A DNA stretch of 37,769 nucleotides from an uncultured Eubacteriales bacterium (GTDB lineage Bacteria; Bacillota; Clostridia; Oscillospirales; Acutalibacteraceae), in NCBI GenBank assembly GCA_910580045.1, contig CAJTXF010000018.1, positions 1 through 37,769 on the forward strand. Direction: 5' to 3'. Positions 8,254 to 15,478 of this stretch are shown in pieces. Below the pieces are notes generated by a model. That model saw nothing but the letters and a program-made list of their open reading frames with translations, was not told where the DNA came from and made no database searches. A program made the translations under genes and the position numbers. Each line of letters begins with the position of its first letter. The stretch's first letter is position 1.

Positions 8254-8808
8254 ATGGCGAAGGACGGCACCAACCGGGGCGGCGCTCGTGTGGGCGCTGG
8301 GGCCAAGAAAAAGCCCCTGGCGGACAAGATCGCCGAGGGCAATCCCGGCAGGCGGTGGCTGACTGTCACCGACTTCGACAGCGCCGCCGATCTGGAGGGC
8401 CAGCCTATGCCCAAGCCCTCCGCCATGCTCTCCGCTACCCAAAAGGACGGCAAGCCGCTCATCGCCGCCGAAATCTACGAGGCCACCTGGAACTGGTTGG
8501 CCCAGCGCAGGTGTGCCTCGCTGGTGTCCCCGCAGCTCCTGGAGCGGTACGCCATGAGCGTGGCCCGGTGGATTCAGTGCGAGGAGGCCATCACCGAGTA
8601 CGGTTTCCTCGCCAAGCACCCTACCACCGGCAACGCCATCCAAAGCCCCTATGTGGCCATGAGCCAGAATTTCATGTCCCAGACCAACCGGCTGTGGATG
8701 GAGATTTACCAGATCGTCAAAGAGAACTGCGCCGGGGAGTACGGCGGAGCTACGCCCCAGGACGATGTCATGGAGCGGCTGCTCCAGGCCCGGAAGGGCA
8801 AGATTTGA
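8254..8808 (+). CDS. terS: Phage terminase small subunit, P27 family
   Basis: A 184-residue small terminase of the P27 type, which recognises the packaging site and hands DNA to the large subunit. Seen: a basic Gly-rich N-terminus (NRGGARVGAGAKKKP), EGNPGRR, and the helical core with YAMSVARWIQCEEAI and SPYVAMSQNFMSQTNRLW. ATG 8254 is supported by GGAGGTGG just upstream and the typical N-terminus; the frame is open further upstream but without family features. Unusually, the large subunit is about 7 kb downstream rather than adjacent. Confidence 0.9.
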   Translation: MAKDGTNRGGARVGAGAKKKPLADKIAEGNPGRRWLTVTDFDSAADLEGQPMPKPSAMLSATQKDGKPLIAAEIYEATWNWLAQRRCASLVSPQLLERYAMSVARWIQCEEAITEYGFLAKHPTTGNAIQSPYVAMSQNFMSQTNRLWMEIYQIVKENCAGEYGGATPQDDVMERLLQARKGKI

Positions 8809-8822
8809 GAAAGGAGTCCAGC

Positions 8823-10058
8823 ATGGTGATTGAGAGGAAACACACGGCGGATTTGATTCCCGCCGACTATAACCCCCGGAAGGACCTCAAGCCAGGGGAC
8901 GCTGAATATGAAAAGCTGAAACGCTCAATCGAGCAGTTCGGCTATGTGGAGCCGGTGATCTGGAACAAGACCACTGGCTTTGTCGTGGGCGGACATCAGC
9001 GGCTGAAGGTGCTGCTGGATATGGGCATCACCGAGGTAGAGTGCGTGGTGGTGGAGATGGACGCCGAGAAGGAAAAGGCGCTGAACATCGCCCTCAACAA
9101 AATCTCCGGCGAGTGGGATAAGGACAAGCTGGCCCTGCTCATCGCCGACCTCCAGGGAGCCGATTTCGATGTGTCCCTCACCGGCTTTGAGCCTGCGGAG
9201 ATCGATTCGCTGTTCAAGGATGCCCAGCAGAGCAAGGTCAAGGATGATGATTTCGATGTGGAGGCCGAGTTGAAGGCCCCGGTCATCACCAAGGCCGGAG
9301 ATGTGTGGACGCTGGGGCGGCACCGGCTGGTTTGCGGCGACAGCACCAAGGCGGAAACCTTCGCCCTGCTCATGGGCGACCGAAAGGCCAATCTGGTCAT
9401 CACAGACCCGCCCTACAACGTCAACTACGAGGGCAGCGCCGGGAAGATCAAGAACGACAACATGGCGGACGATGCTTTCTACCAGTTCCTCCTGGCGGCG
9501 TTCCAGAACACCGAGGCGGTGATGGCGGATGACGCCAGCATCTATGTGTTCCACGCCGACACCGAGGGGCTGAACTTCCGCCGCGCCTTCGCGGATGCTG
9601 GGTTCCGGCTGTCCGGGACGTGTATCTGGAAGAAACAGTCCTTGGTGCTGGGCCGCTCTCCCTACCAGTGGCAGCACGAGCCGATCCTGTTCGGCTGGAA
9701 GAAAAAGGGCAAGCACCAGTGGTACACCGGGCGGAAGGAGTCCACTATCTGGGAGTTCGACAAGCCCAGGAAGAACGGCGACCACCCCACCATGAAGCCG
9801 ATCCCGCTGCTGGCCTACCCCATCATGAACTCCAGCATGAGCAACACCCTGGTGTTGGACTCCTTCGGCGGCTCCGGCTCCACGCTGATCGCCTGTGAGC
9901 AGACCGACCGCTCCTGCTGCACCATTGAGCTGGACGAGAAGTTCTGCGATGTGATCGTCAAACGGTACATCGAGCAGGTCGGCTCCGCCGATGGTGTTTC
10001 CGTCCAGCGGGATGGGCTGGCCTATCAGTATTCGGAGGTCTGCGATGGAACGGAATAA
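8823..10058 (+). CDS. ParB-like nuclease domain fused to N6-adenine DNA methyltransferase
   Basis: A 411-residue fusion. Residues about 1-95 are a ParB/Srx-like domain (DLIPADYNPRKD, VVGGHQRLKVL, EKALNIALNKISGEWD). After a linker comes a beta-class amino-methyltransferase with motif IV DPPY first (about residue 196), then the AdoMet motif LDSFGGSGSTLIACEQ near residue 345. It would methylate adenine (cytosine N4 is possible) in phage DNA. The start has AAAGGAG upstream. No matching restriction enzyme is nearby, so it is probably an orphan enzyme that protects phage DNA or regulates expression. It overlaps the next methyltransferase by 14 bp. Confidence 0.93.
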   Translation: MVIERKHTADLIPADYNPRKDLKPGDAEYEKLKRSIEQFGYVEPVIWNKTTGFVVGGHQRLKVLLDMGITEVECVVVEMDAEKEKALNIALNKISGEWDKDKLALLIADLQGADFDVSLTGFEPAEIDSLFKDAQQSKVKDDDFDVEAELKAPVITKAGDVWTLGRHRLVCGDSTKAETFALLMGDRKANLVITDPPYNVNYEGSAGKIKNDNMADDAFYQFLLAAFQNTEAVMADDASIYVFHADTEGLNFRRAFADAGFRLSGTCIWKKQSLVLGRSPYQWQHEPILFGWKKKGKHQWYTGRKESTIWEFDKPRKNGDHPTMKPIPLLAYPIMNSSMSNTLVLDSFGGSGSTLIACEQTDRSCCTIELDEKFCDVIVKRYIEQVGSADGVSVQRDGLAYQYSEVCDGTE

Positions 10059-11802
10059 GACACTGACCCTCGGCAGCCTGTTTGACGGCTCCGGGGGATT
10101 TCCTTTGGGTGGGCTGCTGGCTGGCGTCGCCCCGGTCTGGGCCTCGGAGATCGAGCCGTTCCCTATCCGGGTGACCACCAGGCGGCTCCCCACCATGAAA
10201 CACTACGGCGACATCTCCCGGATGGATGGCGGGAAGATCGAGCCGGTGGACATCATCACCTTCGGCTCCCCCTGCACCGACATGAGCATTGCCGGGAAAA
10301 GGGCTGGGCTGGATGGCGCGCAGTCCTCCCTGTTTTATCAGGCTATCCGAATCGTCAAAGAAATGAGGTGTGCGACCAATGGAAGGTACCCGCGATGGAT
10401 ATGCTGGGAGAATGTTGTCGGAGCCTTCAGCTCAAACCGGGGCCTCGACTTCAAAGCGGTCCTCGATGCGGTCATCGGGGTCGTTGAGCCGGGGGCCGAG
10501 GTGCCTATGCCTGAGAAAGACCGCTGGCCCTACGCCGACATTTACATGGGAGAGCGATGGAGCGTTGCGTACCGCACTTTCGATGCGCAACATTGGGGAG
10601 TCCCCCAGCGAAGACGCCGCGTCTACCTTGTCGGCGATCTTGCAGGCCAGTGTGCCGGACAAGTATTATTTGAGTCCGAAGGCTTGTCTGGGTATTCTGC
10701 GGAGGGCTTCCGCTCGTGGCAAAGAGCTGCCCGAAATCCTGCGGCTGGCCTTGGAGCGGCAGGCGGCATCTGCTTGAACGACCAGGGCGGGAGCTGCATG
10801 GATATTTCCTTTGGTGTATCTGGAACGCTCCGCGCCCAGATGGACGGACATCCGCCCTGCATCGTGGAATCGGACGCCGCCGTCTATGAAAACCATAGCC
10901 AGGACACCAGATACACCGGGCCGCTGGACACGGCCCCCACGGTCAGCTCCACCTACGGCACCGGGGGCAACAACCAGCCCTTCGTGGTGGAGGCCGACAC
11001 GCCCAAGACGCTGAAGATACGCTCTGGCTGCGAGGGCGGCGGCAAAGGTGCGCTCATCCAGGAGGATGTGTCCGCCACCCTCTCCTGCAACAACGACCAG
11101 ACACTGTTCGTGCCATTCTGCAAAGGCACCCGGCCCCACTCCGCCCAAGAGGGTCAGGTGTGGAAAGCGGCGGAGGTCGCCAACACACTGAACACCTTTG
11201 ATGTGGGCGAGGGCCGGTGCGCGGAACTGGCGGTGCGGGCCTTTGGCATCGGCGCGGCCTACAGCGCCGGGATGCTCTCGGACAATCCCCACAGCGGCAT
11301 CTACGAGGCAGACTTCTCCCGGACGATTGACCAGAGCGGCGGCAATCCGGCCTGCAATCAGGGCGGCATCGCTGTGGTGGAGGGGCCGACCTATGCTGTG
11401 ACCACAGGGAAATACACGCAGGTCAGTGCGGAGCAAGCTCCCACCCTGATGGCGCGGGATTTCAAAGACCCCACTGCGGTCAACCGGGGCTACAGTGTGC
11501 GGAGGCTTACCCCCACCGAATGCGCCATGTTACAAGGGTTCCCGGATTTTTGGTGCGCCGGTCTGGACACGCCGGAGCCGACTGAGGCCGACATCGCTTT
11601 CTGGACGGAGGTCTGGGAAACGCACCGCCGGGTGGTCGGCGGCTCCGCCAAGGCCAAGAGCCGGAGCCAGATCGTCAAGTGGCTGCAACACCCCCATTCG
11701 GATGCCGCTGAATATAAGATGTGGGGGAATGGCGTGGCCTTGCCCAATGTGTTTTTTGTGCTGGCGGGGATTGTGTGGTCTACACAATTATCCGGCCAGT
11801 AA
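10045..11802 (+). CDS. C5-cytosine DNA methyltransferase
   Basis: A 585-residue C5 methyltransferase. Motif I is GSLFDGSGGFPLGG, motif IV SPCTDMSIAGKRAGL (PCT in place of the commoner PCQ, as in many phage enzymes), motif VI CWENVVGAF, motif VIII VPQRRRRVYLVGDL, motif IX RRLTPTECAMLQGFPDFW, and motif X MWGNGVALPNVF. The target-recognition region is very long (about residues 210-485) and holds loosely repeated segments such as VSGTLRAQMDG, APTVSST, VSATLSC and APTLMARD. The last residues (after FFVLAGIVWS) are encoded by the 5' end of a repeated intergenic element, so the natural C-terminus seems to have been replaced. GGAGG precedes ATG 10045. Confidence 0.95.
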   Translation: MERNKTLTLGSLFDGSGGFPLGGLLAGVAPVWASEIEPFPIRVTTRRLPTMKHYGDISRMDGGKIEPVDIITFGSPCTDMSIAGKRAGLDGAQSSLFYQAIRIVKEMRCATNGRYPRWICWENVVGAFSSNRGLDFKAVLDAVIGVVEPGAEVPMPEKDRWPYADIYMGERWSVAYRTFDAQHWGVPQRRRRVYLVGDLAGQCAGQVLFESEGLSGYSAEGFRSWQRAARNPAAGLGAAGGICLNDQGGSCMDISFGVSGTLRAQMDGHPPCIVESDAAVYENHSQDTRYTGPLDTAPTVSSTYGTGGNNQPFVVEADTPKTLKIRSGCEGGGKGALIQEDVSATLSCNNDQTLFVPFCKGTRPHSAQEGQVWKAAEVANTLNTFDVGEGRCAELAVRAFGIGAAYSAGMLSDNPHSGIYEADFSRTIDQSGGNPACNQGGIAVVEGPTYAVTTGKYTQVSAEQAPTLMARDFKDPTAVNRGYSVRRLTPTECAMLQGFPDFWCAGLDTPEPTEADIAFWTEVWETHRRVVGGSAKAKSRSQIVKWLQHPHSDAAEYKMWGNGVALPNVFFVLAGIVWSTQLSGQ

Positions 11803-11858
11803 TTTGTCGAGGTCAGGGCGAGAAACAACTTGCTATATCCGCCGGGTAGAGCGAATAT
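11780..11858 (+). promoter_or_regulatory. Cassette element copy 1 (inverted repeat plus promoter-like boxes)
   Basis: Starts with CTACACA (11780-11786), then CCAG and a degenerate right arm TTTGT, and ends with TTGCTA (11830-11835), a 17-bp spacer and GAATAT (11853-11858). It is the same length, CTACACA to GAATAT, as copy 2 (79 bp). It also contains the perfect palindrome TTGTGTGGTCTACACAA (11771-11787). Its left end overlaps the last codons of the C5 methyltransferase gene. It precedes the cassette of genes at 11889-13201. Confidence 0.65.
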
Positions 11859-11888
11859 GTGACTACCAAAAAACAAGGGGGTTCCACC

Positions 11889-12686
11889 ATGACCATCAAC
11901 TACAACGTGACCGGCAACCAGCGCAAGCGCCTCGCCGACTACATTTCCGGCTTTATGGGTACGGAGAAAAAGTACCTGGGCGCGCCGACCTTCGCCTACC
12001 AGATCGGCTACCTCACCGTCAGCAAGGACGGCGCGGTCAGCTTTGAGGACCGAGGCTACAACAGTGACATCGACGCGCTGATGGCGGAACTGGAGGGCCA
12101 GGGGTTCCACACCGAGGATACCATCGCCAAGGCCGACACCGCCGAGGCGGAGACCAACAGCGGCGGGGATGCCGCCCAGCCGGACGAGGCCCAGGCCGGC
12201 ACCGAGCCGGAGGCCACTCCCGCCGAGGATGGCGTTACCCAGCCCCACGGCTTCGGCCTGACGGTCACCCTGCCCTCCGACAGCCTGCCCTCCGAGGCGC
12301 TGACCAACCTCACCAGCCTCCTCGCCGCCAAGGGGCGGCTCATCCGCAAGGCCCTGGGGGTGGAGGCCCTCCCGGTGGATGTCAGCCCCGACACGGTTTC
12401 CTTCCCCTGGTTCGAGGGCCGCGACCTTGATGCCGATGAGGTCAAGACCTACACCCACCTGATCACCGCCCTCTGCGACATGGCCCGGAACCAGAAGCGC
12501 ATCACCGCCAAGGAGAAGGACACCGACAACGACAAATACGCTTTCCGGTGTTTCCTCCTCCGGCTGGGCTTCATCGGGGCCGAGTTCAAAGACGAGCGGA
12601 AAATCCTGCTCCGCAACCTCTCCGGCAACAGCGCGTTCAAGTCCGGCAGCAGAGAGGAGGTGGCCGACCATGAAGTTTCCGCGTAG
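11889..12686 (+). CDS. Virulence-related/hypothetical protein sharing a C-terminal module with the amidoligase
   Basis: A 265-residue protein of unknown function, of the kind often labelled 'virulence-related' in clostridial mobile elements. Residues 1-65 form an N-terminal domain (NVTGNQRKRLADYISGFMG, PTFAYQIGYL), followed by an acidic Ala/Glu/Pro-rich linker and a C-terminal domain. The last about 50 residues (KYAFRCFLLRLGFIGAEF, then RNLSGNSAF) closely match the C-terminus of the amidoligase encoded at 13339-14286. ATG 11889 is chosen because AAGGGGG lies upstream; a GTG at 11859 falls within the promoter-like element. It is the first gene of the first cassette and overlaps the next gene by 17 bp. 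Confidence 0.75.
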   Translation: MTINYNVTGNQRKRLADYISGFMGTEKKYLGAPTFAYQIGYLTVSKDGAVSFEDRGYNSDIDALMAELEGQGFHTEDTIAKADTAEAETNSGGDAAQPDEAQAGTEPEATPAEDGVTQPHGFGLTVTLPSDSLPSEALTNLTSLLAAKGRLIRKALGVEALPVDVSPDTVSFPWFEGRDLDADEVKTYTHLITALCDMARNQKRITAKEKDTDNDKYAFRCFLLRLGFIGAEFKDERKILLRNLSGNSAFKSGSREEVADHEVSA

Positions 12687-12894
12687 GGAAACGGTGGAGC
12701 ACATCCGCCAGGAGTACCCGGTGGGATGCCGGGTGGAGCTGCTCCGCATGGACGATCCCCAGGCCCCGCCCATCGGCACCAAGGGAACGGTGAGGGGCGT
12801 GGATGATTCCGGCTCCGTCATGGTGGCCTGGGACACCGGCGGTTCTCTTAATGTACTGTTCGGTGTGGACAAGTGCAGAAAGGTGGGCGAGTGA
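12670..12894 (+). CDS. DUF4314 family small protein
   Basis: A 74-residue protein matching DUF4314: CRVELLRMDDPQAPPIGTKG, then TVRGVDDSGSVMVAWD and GSLNVLFGVDKCRK. The predicted fold is a small beta barrel (SH3-like), with no catalytic residues visible. Function is unknown; relatives are frequent in clostridial phages and conjugative elements. It starts inside the end of the preceding gene (17-bp overlap; GAGGAGG upstream) and ends one base before the next start, so it is translationally coupled in the cassette. Confidence 0.8.
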   Translation: MKFPRRETVEHIRQEYPVGCRVELLRMDDPQAPPIGTKGTVRGVDDSGSVMVAWDTGGSLNVLFGVDKCRKVGE

Positions 12895-12895
12895 A

Positions 12896-13201
12896 ATGCG
12901 GAGCATCATCCGTGAGTTCTACCTGGGCAATCTCTCCCCGGACGCCACCGCCATCAAGCAGACCTCCGAGTTGAAAAAGGCGGTGCAGGAAATGGACGAT
13001 GCCGAGTCCTTCCTCCGGGAACACTTGGACGGCGAGTGCCTTGCCGCGCTGGAGCGGCTGGTGTCCGCCCAGCTCACCACCAGCACCACCACGGCGGAGG
13101 AACGCTACATGGACGGGTTTCGCACCGGGGCCAAGTTCATGCTGGACATCCTGACCGGCGAGAGTGAAAACCTGGCCCCGCTGGTGCAAACCGAGTCATA
13201 A
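12896..13201 (+). CDS. Hypothetical protein, DUF6809-like
   Basis: A 101-residue, mostly helical protein: IIREFYLGNLSPDATAIK at the N-terminus, a charged middle (EMDDAESFLREHLDGE), and YMDGFRTGAKFMLDILTG near the end. The architecture resembles the DUF6809 proteins found beside DUF4314 in clostridial mobile elements; function is unknown. It is the last gene of the first cassette. Its stop is at 13199-13201 and the next cassette element begins at 13203, so no separate terminator is present between them. Confidence 0.7.
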   Translation: MRSIIREFYLGNLSPDATAIKQTSELKKAVQEMDDAESFLREHLDGECLAALERLVSAQLTTSTTTAEERYMDGFRTGAKFMLDILTGESENLAPLVQTES

Positions 13202-13202
13202 A

Positions 13203-13281
13203 CTACACAATTTCACTCCAGAATCCTTGTGTACTCTATGAATCGAATCAACTTGCTATATCTCCGTTTTAGAGCGAATAT
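13203..13281 (+). promoter_or_regulatory. Cassette element copy 2 (inverted repeat plus promoter-like boxes)
   Basis: CTACACAA (13203-13210), CCAG, then TTGTGTAC (13227-13234) form an inverted repeat. TTGCTA (13253-13258) and GAATAT (13276-13281) follow with a spacer of exactly 17 bp. The leader to the amidoligase start is 57 bp and shares GGGTACACCGAAAGGG with copy 3. Confidence 0.7.
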
Positions 13282-13338
13282 GGGTACACCGAAAGGGGGA
13301 AACACCCCGCCGGATACACAAAAACGGAGGTCAGCACC

Positions 13339-14286
13339 ATGAACGAGAAAATGAAAAACCAGGTCGCCGAGATGAAAAAGCAGACCATCGGGGTCGAGGT
13401 GGAGATGAACAGCATCACCCGCCACGCCGCCGCCAAGCTCGCCGCCGAGTTCTTCGGCACCGGGCGCTACGAGGACACCGCCTACCGCAACGGCTACTAC
13501 ACCTGGTCGGCCTGGGATGCCCAGGGCCGCGAGTGGAAGTTCCAGCGGGACGTGAGCATCGAGGGGCCGGACAGCGAGAAGTGCGAGATGGTCACGCCGA
13601 TCCTCACCTACGCCGACATGGACACCCTCCAGGAGCTGGTACGGCGGCTGCGCAAGGCCGGAGCCAAGAGCGACTACACCAGAGGGTGCGGGGTCCACAT
13701 CCACATCGGGGCCAAGGGTCACACCGCCCAGACCCTCCGCAACCTGGCGAACATCATGGCCAGCCACGAGAGCCTCCTGGCGGATGCCTTGGCCCTCGAC
13801 CACTACCGCATGAGCCGGTACTGCCGGACGGTCAGCCCTCGGTTCATCGAAACGGTCAACAGCCGCAAGCCCACCACCATGAGCGACCTGGCCGACATTT
13901 GGTACAGCGCCAACAACGCCACCTACGGCAGGAACCAGCACTACAACGACAGCCGCTACCATATGCTCAACCTCCACGCTACCTTCACCAAGGGCACGGT
14001 CGAGTTCCGGCTTTTCCAGTTCGACGCCCCCACCGCCGAGCGCAAGAACGGCCTCCACGCCGGACAGCTCAAGAGCTACATCCAGCTTTGCCTCGCACTC
14101 AGCCAGATGGCGAAGTCGGTCAAGACCGCCAGCCCCAAGCCCCAGCAGAACGACAACCCCAAGTACGCCATGCGCACCTGGCTCCTCCGCCTGGGCTTCA
14201 TCGGCGAGGAGTTCGCCACCGCCCGCGACCTGCTGACCCGCCGCCTCACCGGGGACGCTGCCTTCCGCAACGGGCGCGCCGCTTGA
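13339..14286 (+). CDS. Amidoligase family protein (glutamine-synthetase-like ATP-dependent ligase)
   Basis: A 315-residue amidoligase (Amidoligase_2 type, COOH-NH2 ligase of the glutamine-synthetase-like fold). Seen: IGVEVEMN (about residue 17), CEMVTPIL, CGVHIHIG (about residue 118), and the C-terminal strand pair YHMLNLHA and GTVEFRLFQF, which supply the usual E/H/R active-site residues. Known families form amide or isopeptide bonds on peptides or cell-wall components; the substrate here is unknown. Residues from about 275 carry the KYAMRTWLLRLGFIGEEF module also found in the gene at 11889. GGAGG precedes ATG 13339. The next gene encodes a gamma-glutamylcyclotransferase, a pairing noted for this family in the literature. 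Confidence 0.9.
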   Translation: MNEKMKNQVAEMKKQTIGVEVEMNSITRHAAAKLAAEFFGTGRYEDTAYRNGYYTWSAWDAQGREWKFQRDVSIEGPDSEKCEMVTPILTYADMDTLQELVRRLRKAGAKSDYTRGCGVHIHIGAKGHTAQTLRNLANIMASHESLLADALALDHYRMSRYCRTVSPRFIETVNSRKPTTMSDLADIWYSANNATYGRNQHYNDSRYHMLNLHATFTKGTVEFRLFQFDAPTAERKNGLHAGQLKSYIQLCLALSQMAKSVKTASPKPQQNDNPKYAMRTWLLRLGFIGEEFATARDLLTRRLTGDAAFRNGRAA

Positions 14287-14307
14287 AGGGCAAACAGAAG
14301 GAGATAG

Positions 14308-14359
14308 CCTTCTGCCACCTTACCTTTGACCGCTTCGGCGGTCTTAAGGTGGTAGAAGG
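14308..14359 (+). promoter_or_regulatory. Long RNA hairpin between amidoligase and cyclotransferase genes
   Basis: Arms CCTTCT (14308-14313) plus CCACCTT (14315-14321) pair with AAGGTGG (14346-14352) plus AGAAGG (14354-14359), with a single G/T in between. The inside holds a second stem GACCG/CGGTC. No U-run follows, so it is not a classic terminator. Downstream, TCCTT-CGG-AAAGGA (14366-14379) could hide the ribosome-binding site of the next gene. Roles in RNA processing or translational control are inferred. Confidence 0.5.
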
Positions 14360-14388
14360 GTACCTCCTTCGGAAAGGACGGAATCAAA

Positions 14389-14853
14389 ATGGCAAAAAGA
14401 TACTACATTGCCTACGGCAGCAACCTCAACATCCCGCAGATGCGGATGCGCTGCCCAGGGGCGCGGATCATCGGCACCTCAGTCATCCCCGACTACGAGC
14501 TGCTGTTCAAGGGGAGCAAGACCGGCTCCTACCTCACCATCGAGCCGAAGGCTGGGGCCAGTGTCCCTGTGGCGGCTTGGGAGGTCAGCGAGGAGGATGA
14601 ACTGGCCCTGGACCACTACGAGGGCCACCCCACCTTTTACTACAAGGCTGAGATGGTGCTGCCCATCAAGGGCATCCGCACTGGCAAGGTTCGCCACCGC
14701 AGGGTGTTCGTTTACATCATGCACGAAGAACGGTGTCTCGGCCTGCCCTCCGCCCGCTATGTGCAGGTCTGCCGGGAAGGGTACGATGCCTTTGGCTTCG
14801 GCCAGCGCTACTTGACCGACGCCATCCAGCGGAGCATGGAGGGTATGAAATGA
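14389..14853 (+). CDS. Gamma-glutamylcyclotransferase (AIG2/BtrG-like) family protein
   Basis: A 154-residue protein with the family's YGSNL substrate loop at residues 9-13 and LDHYEG with the likely catalytic Glu at residue 78, followed by FYYKAEMVL and a C-terminal helix with YVQVCREGYDAFGF. Such enzymes release amines from gamma-glutamyl conjugates by forming 5-oxoproline. With the amidoligase upstream it may complete a two-step modification in which a gamma-glutamyl amide is made and then resolved, as BtrG does in butirosin synthesis; the substrate is unknown. AAAGGACGG precedes the ATG. The stop overlaps the next start (ATGA). Confidence 0.9.
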   Translation: MAKRYYIAYGSNLNIPQMRMRCPGARIIGTSVIPDYELLFKGSKTGSYLTIEPKAGASVPVAAWEVSEEDELALDHYEGHPTFYYKAEMVLPIKGIRTGKVRHRRVFVYIMHEERCLGLPSARYVQVCREGYDAFGFGQRYLTDAIQRSMEGMK

Positions 14854-15047
14854 AAGACAACATTTTTCGGATTTCGGTCTGCCCCAGGTGCGGGCAGACC
14901 TACACCGCGCCCCCGGCCACGGCCAGGGACGGTTCCGGCCCCATCTGCCCGGACTGCGGCACCAGGGAGGCCCTGGAGAGCATTGGTGTGGACACCGCCG
15001 AGCAGGACAAGATCATCGACACCATCCACCGCTGCCAGAGGAGATGA
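14850..15047 (+). CDS. Small zinc-ribbon protein
   Basis: A 65-residue protein with VCPRCGQTY and PICPDCGTRE, a CxxC...CxxC zinc ribbon separated by about 20 residues, followed by a short helical tail (AEQDKIIDTIHRCQRR). It starts inside the stop of the cyclotransferase gene (ATGA), so the two are translationally coupled, and it is the last gene of the second cassette. It may bind nucleic acid or serve as a partner of the two enzymes; function is not known. Confidence 0.78.
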   Translation: MKDNIFRISVCPRCGQTYTAPPATARDGSGPICPDCGTREALESIGVDTAEQDKIIDTIHRCQRR

Positions 15048-15048
15048 T

Positions 15049-15126
15049 CTACACAGTTTTGCACCAGTTATTTGTGTAGTTTACGTTCCGAATTGACTTG
15101 CTATTATCTCCGTTTAGAGCGAATAT
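15049..15126 (+). promoter_or_regulatory. Cassette element copy 3 (inverted repeat plus promoter-like boxes)
   Basis: CTACACA (15049-15055), CCAG, then TGTGTAG (15073-15079) form a perfect 7-bp inverted repeat. TTGCTA (15098-15103), a 17-bp spacer and GAATAT (15121-15126) follow. Compared with copy 2 the spacer has gained one base on its left and lost one T on its right, keeping its length. It starts one base after the stop of the zinc-ribbon gene. Confidence 0.7.
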
Positions 15127-15174
15127 GGGTACACCGAAAGGGAAAACCACACTTTGAAAACGGAGGAAACGAAC

Positions 15175-15465
15175 ATGAAAAAGCTGAACACCAACAAGGC
15201 CCAGACCTACCGCCTGCCCCAGACCACCACCCCGGAGGACCTTGAGACCCGGCTGATGCACAACGGCGGCACCCTCCTCACCTTCGGCGACCGCGTCCTG
15301 GTCGCGGGGTACTTCTACGACCCCAGCGGGCGGAGCTACTACGGGGCCACCTACCGCTTCACCACCGCCGACCACACCTGCGAGGGCCGGGTGGAGTTGG
15401 TCAGCATCTCCGAGGACACTTTCGAGGACAACGGCCACGCCATTGCCTGGGCGATGGCCCACTGA
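15175..15465 (+). CDS. Hypothetical protein of the third cassette
   Basis: A 96-residue protein not recognised. It is probably a small alpha/beta domain: a helix at PEDLETRLMHNGG, then strands TLLTFGDRVLVAGYFY, YGATYRFTTAD and GRVELVSI, with a short C-terminal helix. ATG 15175 has GGAGG upstream; an in-frame TTG at 15154 lacks a ribosome-binding site. It is the first gene behind cassette element copy 3 and is followed 13 bp later by the next small gene. Function is unknown; its context beside methyltransferases suggests an accessory or host-takeover role, which is only inference. Confidence 0.65.
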   Translation: MKKLNTNKAQTYRLPQTTTPEDLETRLMHNGGTLLTFGDRVLVAGYFYDPSGRSYYGATYRFTTADHTCEGRVELVSISEDTFEDNGHAIAWAMAH

Positions 15466-15478
15466 GGGGGTGCCGAAC

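Noticed and set aside
7815..8822. Long upstream extension of the methyltransferase frame
   Set aside because: It crosses the HNH and terS genes in another frame and shows no conserved sequence; ATG 8823 has a good ribosome-binding site.
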